This document shows, piece by piece, positions 32,810 to 41,984 of a stretch of DNA of 64,000 nt; positions within the stretch are counted from its first letter, which is position 1, and each line of letters starts with the position of its first letter. The notes below the pieces were generated by a model. That model made no database searches. It saw nothing but the letters and a program-made list of their open reading frames with translations, and had not been told where the DNA came from. This DNA is from Triatoma infestans. Taxonomy: Eukaryota; Arthropoda; Insecta; Hemiptera; Reduviidae. The DNA is taken from positions 1-64,000 of the forward strand of contig JAAEAF010014491.1 of NCBI GenBank assembly GCA_011037195.1, given 5' to 3'. Position numbers and translations under genes: made by a program.

Positions 32810-35716
32810 TACTGATTAAAACTTATAATAATTAAAATGCTGCAACCAGTAATGGATATTTTTATTGTCTTGTAGTATGATTTATGATTTTGTTGATCTA
32901 TAATATGACTGCCATTCAAAATAATATGAACCAAAATGTGTCCCATTATTACAGCAATATTGATTTTCCTTTTTACATTTATTTTCTTTTAAATTTTTCA
33001 CTAATGGTGAACATTGTTGTTTAAAATAATAAATTTATTGAAATTTGCAACTATAATATTACATGCAATAAGTAAATATGCTAGATAATACAACATAATT
33101 TGGGGATGTTCATTGACAATACATGTCAAAATCATTTGTTCGCCTAGAGACAGTACAATGACCATAGTTGGTCTCAATTCCAAGAGGCTCGTCAAGACAT
33201 CACTGGAGCTGACAGTACCCCACTGTAATTATACCCCCCCCCCACATGGCACTCTTTCGCCACCAGTAGCAAGTTTAAAAAGTTTTATTAAAAGAGGTAA
33301 CCTGTATCAAATAAAAGGAAAACGTATTCACAGCCATTGTCAGTTATCACAACGAGTTATACAAGAATCATAACCAGTTTCAGAAGAGTCAATTGTTAGG
33401 TTATGAAGAGTTAAAGAAGAGTTTCAATCAGACTAAGAAGAGTTACCTTCAAGGCGGTTTACTGACAATATACAACAGTAATCATGCTCTTGAAATTATT
33501 GTTTTAAAATACTTGCAATAGTATTTTCATAGCTATAATTATACCAGTGGTTTGTGATTATAGTTTCAGAACGTTTGGCAACCAGTGTGTGGTGATGGCA
33601 CTCCATCATTACGAAACAAATTATTTGACTTCTATTAGGGTAACAGTAGAACATCGCCAAGCCATTTTCTCTTCAATCTTCTTCTGGAAGGAAAGCAATT
33701 CTATTATAGGATTGGAATGAGCTGCTGTGAAGGAATGAAGCAAAAAAATGGAAAATGTGGATATTTCCAATGAATTGATGGAGTGCAAGGATGGGTGCGT
33801 TGGGACTAGCAACATTTTGTCGGTCCCTACACTTCAATACTGACTGTCCAAATTGGTTTAGTAATAATACATGCAAGAATCTTTTGTATTTTATGTTCAA
33901 TTTCGAGCGTTTGTTGGTGCATTGCGTGGAATTTTTTGCATCGGTTATAACTTCTTGCCTTATCAATCTAAGAATAGTCTATGAATTGAATGTTAGCTGT
34001 CTGAAAAGAATTTGTGATAATTATGTAATGGATCTAATCACTTGGAACTAATCACCTCCCACCATAAGTACACTACATTTCTCCCTCTAGTTCGTACAGG
34101 GGGCAAACTAAGGAGGTGTCTAGGAATTTGAAGGAGAAGTTAAAAAGGGTCTCCCGTCTACCGTCAACGTTCAAGGCACTTTGTTCTCACAATGACTCTA
34201 CTAATCAGTCTGTCATGCTCTTCTCACGCTACCATACTTTTTTGGCTTGAGTGAATAATGTAGAGTTACTAATCTAAATTCAAATAATCATAATTCTCTT
34301 GTGCTAGTAAAAGTGAATTGACAAAACAATCGCGCTTATAATTCTTCAGTCGGAAATCTGATGTTAAAGAAAAGTTATTTTTTTTTCAGATTTTCTGGAT
34401 TTTTATAATAGATAAATATATATTTTTTAAATAAGAGCTTCAATAATTTATTTAAAAACATATTTCATAAAAATATTTCAAATGTTCATATCTTTCACTA
34501 CTTTGCAATACTTTGCCTATAAAATTGACTTCAACAGTTTTCTTTTTAAAAAGCTGTAATGATAAGGATTCCTTTTATGAGCATTTTTTCACTTTTTCTT
34601 TGTCCATAATATCCCATAAATTATTCATATTAGGCCATTCTCTCCGTCTGGAAGAGCCGATAAGTTCTGCTTTTCTTCGACCATAAAGTCACAATGGTTA
34701 TCGTTGAAATTTATGTATCCTAAAAACCAAAATGAGACAAAAATTCGGTAATAGTCTGTGAATGGCCAATGGCCTGTCACTTAGCGATTTTTTTTATTTA
34801 TTGAAGGAGGCGTTTGATCAGCTCGCCCATCGCCGTTTATAGTTCTGGTCTTTGCTAGCAGCTCCACTGCTGAAACTGGAACTCTCTATTTCTACTCGTC
34901 AGTATGGTCAACATCGCTTGCAGCACTCTAGGTAGCTCGTACCAAAGATCAGAACTTGAACCTCTATGCTGCCCAGAGCTGCCCTAGAGATCACGCATTC
35001 AACGAGCTTGCATCAAAGCTAAAAATAAACTGTGGTTAGAATTTTGAAGGAAAAACGCTCCTACATAGCTAAATATGGTTGAAAACTGGACTTTTTTCTA
35101 TGCTTTTCCATCTGCATTTTTCCCTAAGGTAAAATCCGTTAGAAATTCGCTCAGGTTTCTTTTTATTTTTTTGAAATCTTTTGCATGAAAAAACTGTTTA
35201 AGGCTGAGACAACTCCAGCTTCTAAAAAACTCTCTCTGCAATGCCATTTTCCTCGCACGTTCTTAATGAGAAATATATATCTCTATTTTTCCCGACAGGA
35301 TTTTATGAATCTTCTTTGCTTTTAGGGCACATTTTAATATGTAAAATGTACTTTCTCTTGATGCTGTATTTTTTCTCTTCATTTAAACATTGTTCTTTTT
35401 CCTTTTTCACTGAATATATATATTTCTGATAATCACAAAATATAACTCTTTATGTTTTATAATAAAATATATACGTTCAATTTATATAAAATATATTCTT
35501 AAATAAAGAGCAATGGAAGACAATGCTTTAAGAGAAAGAGAGTGAGAGAGACGGAATGATAGAGAGTAAGGGAGCGAGCAGATAGTAAATTAGAAGTAAG
35601 ATAGAGGGCTCTGGATGAGAGATATGACAAAAAGGGATGACAGATGTTATGACGCTGACATGTTCAGCTACGTTTGAGAACAAAAGGGGGCAAGGTACTG
35701 TATGAACCTCTCTCTC

Positions 35717-35718
<2 letters not shown>

Positions 35719-35750
<32 letters not shown>
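35719..35750. repeat. TG microsatellite
   Basis: (TG)n with one A interruption, followed 90 bp later by a (TA)n tract. Confidence 0.95.
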
Positions 35751-35752
<2 letters not shown>

Positions 35753-36179
35753 CTCTCATTTCTGACAAAAGCACCACTATCTCACTTTTACCCCAACGTC
35801 ACTCTCTCACACTCCTCACTCACACAGTAGTACAACACTATATATATATATATATATACAAAACCAGCCTCTTCCAGTTCAACCCACAATATTCAAACGT
35901 GGGTTCACCATACCCATCACCAACAACTAGTTATGCACCATTAGCGATAGATACTCCATAACAAATCACATCAAGATTTTTCTTTTATATTTTTTGTTTT
36001 ATATATATATTTATCTCTGATTCAATAAAACATGAATTTGCAGGAAATTCAACTTCCCCTACAGAACAAAGAAATCGATAATTGTTGAGACTGCCAGTTG
36101 CTCTTAAAACCACTCTTTCATTAATTTTATTCAAACTAAGAATGTTTAAAATTTACTTTTGTTTTATTTAATCTAAGGA

Positions 36180-36720
36180 TCTTCCGTTTAGATATTACAA
36201 TAGGATCAGACATGAAGTTTTCGGACAGAATCATCAACCGGAAGTGCCTCTTTATTCCACGTTTTCTCCTTCAGTTTTTGCGATTTTTTTAAAAAAAATC
36301 AAAAAGCTGACGAAAAAGCAAAGAACGATTTTCTTTAAACTTCACTTATTCATTTTTCAAGAGCAAACTGATTCTTTAGGGACGGTTCTGGAGGAGCGGT
36401 GACCTGAGGCTTCCCACGCTTCAGAGTGGTATTTTTAAATACATTGTGGTTTTAAAGAAATAACTATTTTTAAAAAAGGACCAAAGATGAAAAAATCGAC
36501 GAACAGGAAGAAGGCAGTTTCAGAATACGTTCATTATTATCCATACGTATCATTTTTCGCGCATTCTCGAGAAAAAACGCCACAAATTGTCGTCCCTTAA
36601 ACTGGGTCTGTATGCTACATATATTAATACTTGTTATATTTGAAACATTTTCCTGGAAAAATTGTTTTAAGGGTTTTTTGCAGATGAGACGTTTAGGCTT
36701 GCCCCTCTATGCCGGTAAGT
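36180..36720 (-). mobile_element. family P, two modules (minus)
   Basis: GGATCAGACATGAAGTTTTC and CATCAACCGGAAGTGCC (inverse 3' module), CGATTTTCTTTAAACTTC, then a second inverse module with CATTCTCGAGAAAAAACGCC and TTTTCCTGGAAAAATTG. The 3' terminal part with the microsatellite is absent. Confidence 0.82.
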
Positions 36721-36998
36721 GTAATTATGTTGCACCACCTCCTGAGGGATAAGAGAAGCAAACATTGAGTAATATCTCCGACTTCTAAGAAAATTAATCA
36801 ATTACAACAATGAATATCCTCTTTCTTACAACCAGAGTTGCTTTTCTTCACCGTTATCTAAATCTTCTAGTGTCTTTGGGTTTGTCTGGGTTTCTAATAG
36901 CAATGTAGGTAGATATATCAACTGGAAATGAATGCTTATGTCGGAGTGGTTTTCTCTGTAACCCAGATATATTCAAGTAGTTGAACTGTTTGCTAATA

Positions 36999-37578
36999 CA
37001 GTGGAACCTCGGTATACGACCTTAATCAGTTCCTGATGTTTGGACTTGAACGAATCGGACGTATACCAAACCAACCTTTCCCATAAGAAGTAATGTAAAA
37101 ATGATTAATCCGTTCTCATGTAAAAGAAACTCTTTTTGACATGGTGTATTAATGGGGTTGTATAATAATTTAAACACTTTTGAGCACTTAAATGAAAAGT
37201 AGATTTTATTTTAGATCTCTAAAGTTATTATGTATTGTACATATTACATATATTATGTATTATTTAAATCATTAAATCGAAATCAAATCAAAACCAAAGT
37301 CTGGACTAGTACACCGAAAAAGCAGTGCATACACCAACCAACGACTCTCTCCAACAAAATGTATAATTTCTGATTGGTAGAGTCGTTGGTTTCAAACCAA
37401 ATAAATTCATGAATAGCGTAGATTTCCTAGTGCTATTTGTTCATAGATGCGCGTATAATTGAATTATGTTGTACCGAACAAAAGTCGTATACCGAGCAAA
37501 ATTTGTTTCGTCCAAACAGGACCTATTCCGAACTGGACGTATTTTAATTTAAAGCAGACGTATACCGAGATACCACTG
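36999..37578. mobile_element. Tigger/pogo-like MITE with TA target duplication
   Basis: This 580-bp element is flanked by TA (36997-36998 and 37579-37580). The left end is CAGTGGAACCTCGGTATACG; the right end read inward is CAGTGGTATCTCGGTATACG. Inner words GTCGTATACCGAGC and GGACGTAT repeat the end motif. CAGTGGAACCTCGG-type ends and TA duplications are known in Tc1/mariner-superfamily pogo/Tigger MITEs. No transposase frame. Confidence 0.88.
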
Positions 37579-37580
37579 TA

Positions 37581-38640
37581 TCTAGCCCCTCTTTTTAGGG
37601 AATGAGTTTTGGGTTTTTCTATGTCTTGTTTTTCGTGTTATTTAGCGAGGATGCCACGTAGGAAAACCCTGTTCTTTGCAGAAGTGAACAGTCTACTGCC
37701 AGCAGGCGGGGAAATTTATCCTTAAATGCCACAATTATAAAATGCAATAAAATAAATTCAGAAATAAGTTAGAAAATAAAAGGATCATAAATGTAGAATA
37801 TGGTGTATTGAATGTAGAGTGTATTAACGGAATTTGCTCTGTTCTTGTCTATGTTATCACGGGTATTCTTTTAGACGGGCAAGAGAATAAATTAACTGTT
37901 TGTGAAGTATTTGACAAATGTCTTATAAATTGCAGCATCTAAAAATAATTCACAATTGTGTTCGTATCTGAATGGAGGCGGGGTAAGCCACCAGGGACTG
38001 ATTATTAATTGGAAATGGTCGAAACGTTTATCTTTTTGTAACTGTAAAATGGACGATGGAATGTACTAGAAAAAGAATAATTAATTAAGGCCGAACGTAT
38101 TAATCATCATCTATTAATGAGGCTTTCTATGGGGTTTGATCAATGGAGTACACATTTATATATAAATATATCGATTTTTCCTGGACAAAATAATTATTGT
38201 TTAAATGAGCTAATGAAGATGGAGGGGAGGGTGAAATTATTAATAATGCATTTTCTATTAACAACAATCACAAATTAAATTTTTAAAGCAATATGACAGC
38301 ACTTTATACTTGCTATTCATTAATTAATTCCGCAAAATCCAACTTGATGTTATTTCTAAACAAGCATTTTAACCGTGGAAAAGTATTATTGAATTATATA
38401 TTCAATTATTAAAATAATATTAAAAAAGATATTATTTATTTGACAAGACACATTTACACATTCAAGTGCAGACTTATAACACAACTGAACGGGAGTTGTC
38501 AAAGGACCTTACTCTCACGTTAAATACTATATTTTTTCTACGACTAGATAAAACAACTTAAAAATATGATGTAAAAACTGCTAGAACATGCACGGTAACC
38601 TTTAACAGAAGTTATTCATTGAATGACGGAAGGTTATCTT
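37581..38640. other. AT-rich interval
   Basis: No gene. CTGATTATTAATTGGAAATG with GTCGAAACG at 37998-38026 superficially recalls a hammerhead, but helix II does not form. Confidence 0.35.
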
Positions 38641-38749
38641 CATAAAGGTTGTAGAAAATATTAGGTTAAAGTTAAGTAGAATTTATTTTTTTTCAAATTT
38701 TTATTAATTTATTGTTACCTAGATTTTAAAATGTTAAATTAAAAAACTT

Positions 38750-38993
38750 CTGATATTTTATCCGTCGTAGCATGCATATTCCATTTGTTCCTGACCCGTT
38801 TCAGATAACATAAGCTTATAACGTCTCGTACATATATACAACCAACAAACCAACTAGTGTGAGTGTAACAAAAACATCACATTGAAGTGAACTCTCTTAC
38901 ACGAACTTGGTGAATTTGCTTTGACGATGGATGAAAATCCGAAACCGGTCAAAAATAAAAATAAAATGCATGCTACGACGGATAAAATATTAG
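38750..38993. mobile_element. 244-bp palindromic element with hammerhead-like core
   Basis: The 28-bp ends (38750-38777 and 38966-38993) are inverse of each other with one mismatch and include ATCCGTCGTAGCATGCAT. Inside the left arm CCTGACCCGTTTCAG mirrors GAAACCGGTC of the right part, so both arms carry the hammerhead-like 3' piece in opposite orientation. No target duplication was found. Confidence 0.7.
38861..38965 (+). ncRNA. hammerhead-ribozyme-like motif, copy 3
   Basis: TTGACGA (38921-38927), TGGATGAAAATCC (38928-38940; helix GGAT/ATCC with a GAAA loop) and GAAACCGGTC (38941-38950) follow the hammerhead layout CUGANGA, helix II, GAAA, helix III, GUC. Helix III would be the self-complementary ACCGGT, which could pair only between two molecules, as proposed for minimal type I hammerheads. 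C3 is U, an extra U precedes helix II, and helix I is weak. Activity of this copy is doubtful; an intact relative may exist elsewhere. Confidence 0.4.
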
Positions 38994-39402
38994 ATGTTAT
39001 CCAGCAATGCGGACCCTCCATATACTCAATAATCAAATTCTACTTTACTTTAATATTGTTACAAATAATGCTTTAATAATTTACTTTTATTTAATTGTTT
39101 CTTTAATATTTTACAAATTTATGGAAACCTTAAACTTTATTCAATTGAAATTTGGCAGCACTGTCATTATTTTTAATAACAAGAAAATGAAAAATCTCTA
39201 GAGATGAAAAGTAAAACTTTAACAACTTATTTTACTGGAATATTCAACACATTATTCAACTTTCATAGACTTTTCTAGTCAGTAAATAATTCTACCATAT
39301 AAATTTAAGGGACAATTAAAGATAGAAAATAACTACTCACAAATACTAGATGTCCATTTTCTATTGGGTCGAACCAATAAAAATTACTTACCTAAAATAG
39401 TA

Positions 39403-39942
39403 TTTGGAGTAGTGGTTATGGGCATGCATTTGTAACTAGAAGGTCCTCAGTTCGAGTCCTGCGGGTTAATTAGACAATCGAATAAACAAAACAATAGATT
39501 TGATTAGGCCAACCCAGCCAAACCCATCCCTCGAAGGGAAAGATTTAAGATAAAAGTGATGCTCTATGTGTGGTGGAATCTGGCGAACGTCAGGCTGCCT
39601 CCTGACGGTCTTGCGATTACATCCAAACTTTACTCTTCTCAGCTAGAATGCGGAGAGTTTTTTGCCTCCAAAAAAAACTCCTGGTATCGGATTGGGCATT
39701 GAATTGTTGGCTCACAGATGGGTTCGAGTTGTAGAAGATGATACCCTATATTTCGAGGAGTAGGCTTAATAAACAAACCATTTTTGAATTTTAAGGTGAA
39801 AAACGCAGACTTTTGTTACACCCTAGTAGTTTAAACAACATTAACAGTAAAGTGCTCGTAACATGCTTTCGCCTCCGTCCACGACTCCTAATTTGGTAGC
39901 TGGAAGTTGTGCTTCACCAAAAAATAGGCATTACTTTACTTT
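39403..39942 (+). mobile_element. tRNA-derived SINE B, long copy
   Basis: Head TTTGGAGTAGTGGTTATGGG (box A) and CAGTTCGAGTCCTGCGG (box B); tail CCGTCCACGACTCCTAATTT, GGTAGCTGGAAG, then AAAATAGGCATTACTTTACT. Head and tail match the copy at 51371-51573. About 330 bp in the middle (39500-39830) is absent there, so this is either the full-length form or a copy with an insertion. Confidence 0.75.
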
Positions 39943-40009
39943 ATTATCCATCTAATTTATTTTGATTAATAACAATATATACAATATTTCATTCACAACT
40001 AAAAATGAG

Positions 40010-40235
40010 ATAAGAACATTTGGTTAAAGTTAAGCAAAATTATATTATGTTTTATAATATTTATTACATTGTAACCCCAATTTTAAAATGTTAAATTAGG
40101 ATTTTCCATTGTTATGTTTATTTTAAGAAGTTTTAGTTCCCTTTAATATTATTAATAAATTTTAGTAATATCATTCAAACAAAAAATTTGTTTAATTGGA
40201 TGTTGGCAACACTGTGATTATTTTAAATCATGTCC
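40010..40235 (+). repeat. dispersed repeat R, copy 2
   Basis: TTTGGTTAAAGTTAAGCAAA, TTTTAAAATGTTAAATTAGG and TTGGCAACACTGTGATTAT match copy 1 at 38640-39180 without the palindromic insertion. Confidence 0.6.
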
Positions 40236-40375
40236 TCTTAACCTGGAATTTCGCAAACTTTGTGGTTTCTTTAAACTCTGGTACATACATTAGAGAGTTT
40301 TTCATTATTTATTTAATTATTTATTCAGATGTGAGATATGGTTTGAGAAACAACTTATTTTTTTTTTCTTTTGTT

Positions 40376-40376
<1 letters not shown>

Positions 40377-40413
<37 letters not shown>
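40377..40413 (-). repeat. poly(A) tail of the LINE
   Basis: 37 T on the plus strand directly beyond the 3' UTR end (TTGCCCCGTCCGCTC, then AAAAAACAC on the minus strand). Confidence 0.95.
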
Positions 40414-40414
<1 letters not shown>

Positions 40415-40532
40415 TGTTTTTTGAGCGGACGGGGCAACGCACTCGAGAACTGAGCAGGTTCTATTGTGCATGCCACTGGGTGCAAAGGCCTTGCCCATAG
40501 CACCCGAACGGATGCCCAATTGAACATGCGTT
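40414..40532 (-). other. LINE 3' untranslated region
   Basis: Between the stop of the zinc-knuckle frame (ends LNLMEIL) and the tail. Contains GGCATCCGTTCGGGTGC and GAACCTGCTCAGTTC on the minus strand, probably part of the 3' end recognised by the element's reverse transcriptase. Inference only. Confidence 0.6.
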
Positions 40533-40953
40533 CTACAATATCTCCATCAGGTTGAGGTCCCTGAGGAATCCTAATACCCTGACGGGCTCTAGAGAGGGTA
40601 TATCCCCCTCCTCCACCTGGTAGCTACCCAGGTTCCTGAACCTTCTCTGAGTGGCAGCCTCGCATTCTGTTAGGAGATGTATTGGAGTTTCCTCCAACTC
40701 CCCACAGAATCTGCATGAGCTGTCACTTTCCAAGCCCAGCTTCGCCAGGTGTCCTCTAAGTCAGCAATGCCCCGTGAGGAAACCCGTAAGTACGCGGAGC
40801 TTGTTCTTACTCAATCCAATGCAGGCCTCCGACCTCCGTTGGTTATAATTTCCCAAGCAGATCTTGGCCTGCCGCAACCTGGGGAGGGAGTACCAGAGTT
40901 GAGATCTCTTCGTCTCCTCTTCCTTCTTAAGTTCCTCTAACAGAAACTGGTCG
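40533..40953 (-). pseudogene. LINE ORF2 C-terminus with zinc knuckle
   Basis: In the frame after a second break the protein continues (DQFLLEELKKEEETKRSQL, QAKICLGNYNQRRSEACIGL, SKNKLRVLTGFLTGHC), meets one in-frame TGA, then reads LRGHLAKLGLESDSS and CRFCGELEETPIHLLTEC, a CX2C...HX4C knuckle, and ends at LGFLRDLNLMEIL. A C-terminal knuckle is usual in many non-LTR ORF2 proteins and is thought to bind nucleic acid. It would have been one chain with 40954-44174. Confidence 0.85.
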
Positions 40954-41925
40954 CTAATCCCACAAAAAGGTTCCGGCCCAAAGTGGTGTCATAGCGCCTA
41001 TCTTGGCCAGGGCGTCGGCCGTCTCATTCCCTTCAATGCCAACATGCCCCGGCACCCACCAAAGTGCGACTTTGTTCCTACTGCCCAGATCGTTTAGTTT
41101 ATCTAGGCATTCCCAAACCATTTTAGAGTTAATAACTGGTGCACCCAGAGCTCTGATGGCTGCTTGGCTATCGGAAAGGATTACAATCTCCCGATTCCTA
41201 TATCCCCTATCGAGGTTAAATTGAACGCATCTTCCAATAGCGTATATCTCCGCCTGAAAGATGCTGGGAAATTTACCCATGGGTTCCGAGTGCTTGATCC
41301 TTGGACCAACCACCCCTGCCCCAGTCCCCTCGAGGGTCTTCGACCCATCAGTATACCATTTTATGGCATGTTCCTTAATGCCCAACAGAGCGGATCCTTC
41401 GCTCCACTCACTTTTGGTGCCCAGCTTCGACGAAAAATTTTTTGTGAAGCTATACTTCTTAACCATACCATCCCTAGGGAGGTGCCAGATGAGGGAGCCC
41501 AAAGGTGAGAATACCAACTCTCTAACCCCCAGCCATCCCTCCCCTCCTGCACCACCCCTAGAGATCCTAAAAAGGGCCCCCTTCGCCGCCCTTTCCACCA
41601 CGAGGTGCAAAGGTGACAGATTGAGGATAACCTCCATCCCGGCGGTGGGGCAAGTCCTCATAGCCCCCGTCATGCACAAGCATGCGAGCCGCTGTACCTT
41701 GTCAAGAGTTCTCCTGACCGATACTTCTTTGATCTTTCCAAACCAAGCCACCGCGCCATAGGTGATAACTGGTCTCACCATCATGGTGTACATCCACCGT
41801 AGGATTCTCGGGGGGCATCCCCAGGATTTGCCCGCCATCCTCCTACATATCATGAGGGCGCCAGTGGCCTTATTAACAGTTGATTCAATGTGTTTCTTCC
41901 ATAGGAGTTTACTATCAAAAGTCAC
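40954..41925 (-). CDS. LINE ORF2, RT thumb and RNase H part
   Basis: An open frame of 323 residues continuing ORF2 after a frameshift near 42005. Residues about 1-115 are the RT thumb and connection. Residues about 185-312 are RNase H with all four acidic residues: D193 in KWYTDGSK, E226 in FQAEIYAI, D252 in VILSDSQAAI and D304 in NETADALAK, plus the WWVPGHVGIEGN word. The RNase H would remove RNA from the RNA-DNA hybrid during target-primed reverse transcription. It has no own start signal; the codons upstream (RLAGEEVGWEKEVKYLGVTF) are read in the same frame, so the listed ATG is not a true start. A second shift at about 40985 makes the last 13 residues spurious. Confidence 0.88.
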   Translation of the reverse strand: MTFDSKLLWKKHIESTVNKATGALMICRRMAGKSWGCPPRILRWMYTMMVRPVITYGAVAWFGKIKEVSVRRTLDKVQRLACLCMTGAMRTCPTAGMEVILNLSPLHLVVERAAKGALFRISRGGAGGEGWLGVRELVFSPLGSLIWHLPRDGMVKKYSFTKNFSSKLGTKSEWSEGSALLGIKEHAIKWYTDGSKTLEGTGAGVVGPRIKHSEPMGKFPSIFQAEIYAIGRCVQFNLDRGYRNREIVILSDSQAAIRALGAPVINSKMVWECLDKLNDLGSRNKVALWWVPGHVGIEGNETADALAKIGAMTPLWAGTFLWD

Positions 41926-41984
41926 CCCTAGGTACTTAACCTCCTTTTCCCATCCTACTTCCTCTCCGGCTAGCCGGATATTTT

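Larger units (their letters stand above)
32201..36179. other. long unassigned region
   Basis: AT-rich DNA without a supported gene. Microsatellites: (GA)n 32758-32808, (TG)n 35719-35750, (TA)n 35841-35858. Short frames at 33113, 33673, 33791 and 35674 have no motif. A somewhat less AT-rich block at 34790-35040 gave no recognisable protein. Confidence 0.4.
38640..39180 (+). repeat. dispersed repeat R, copy 1 (carries an insertion)
   Basis: GGTTAAAGTTAAGTAGAATT and TTTTAAAATGTTAAATTA at the left, and TTTGGCAGCACTGTCATTAT at the right, recur in the same order at 40010-40235. The palindromic element 38750-38993 lies only in this copy. Confidence 0.6.

Noticed and set aside
37998..38026. CTGATTA...GTCGAAACG resembling a hammerhead
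   Set aside because: Helix II does not form and the core has G8 to U; probably chance.
40321..40527. Minus frame with a poly-lysine run
   Set aside because: It reads the LINE poly(A) tail and 3' UTR.
41164..41761. Long plus frames opposite the LINE ORF2 (114 and 166 codons, and several more to 44674)
   Set aside because: Antisense shadows of a GC-rich coding strand; no motif.
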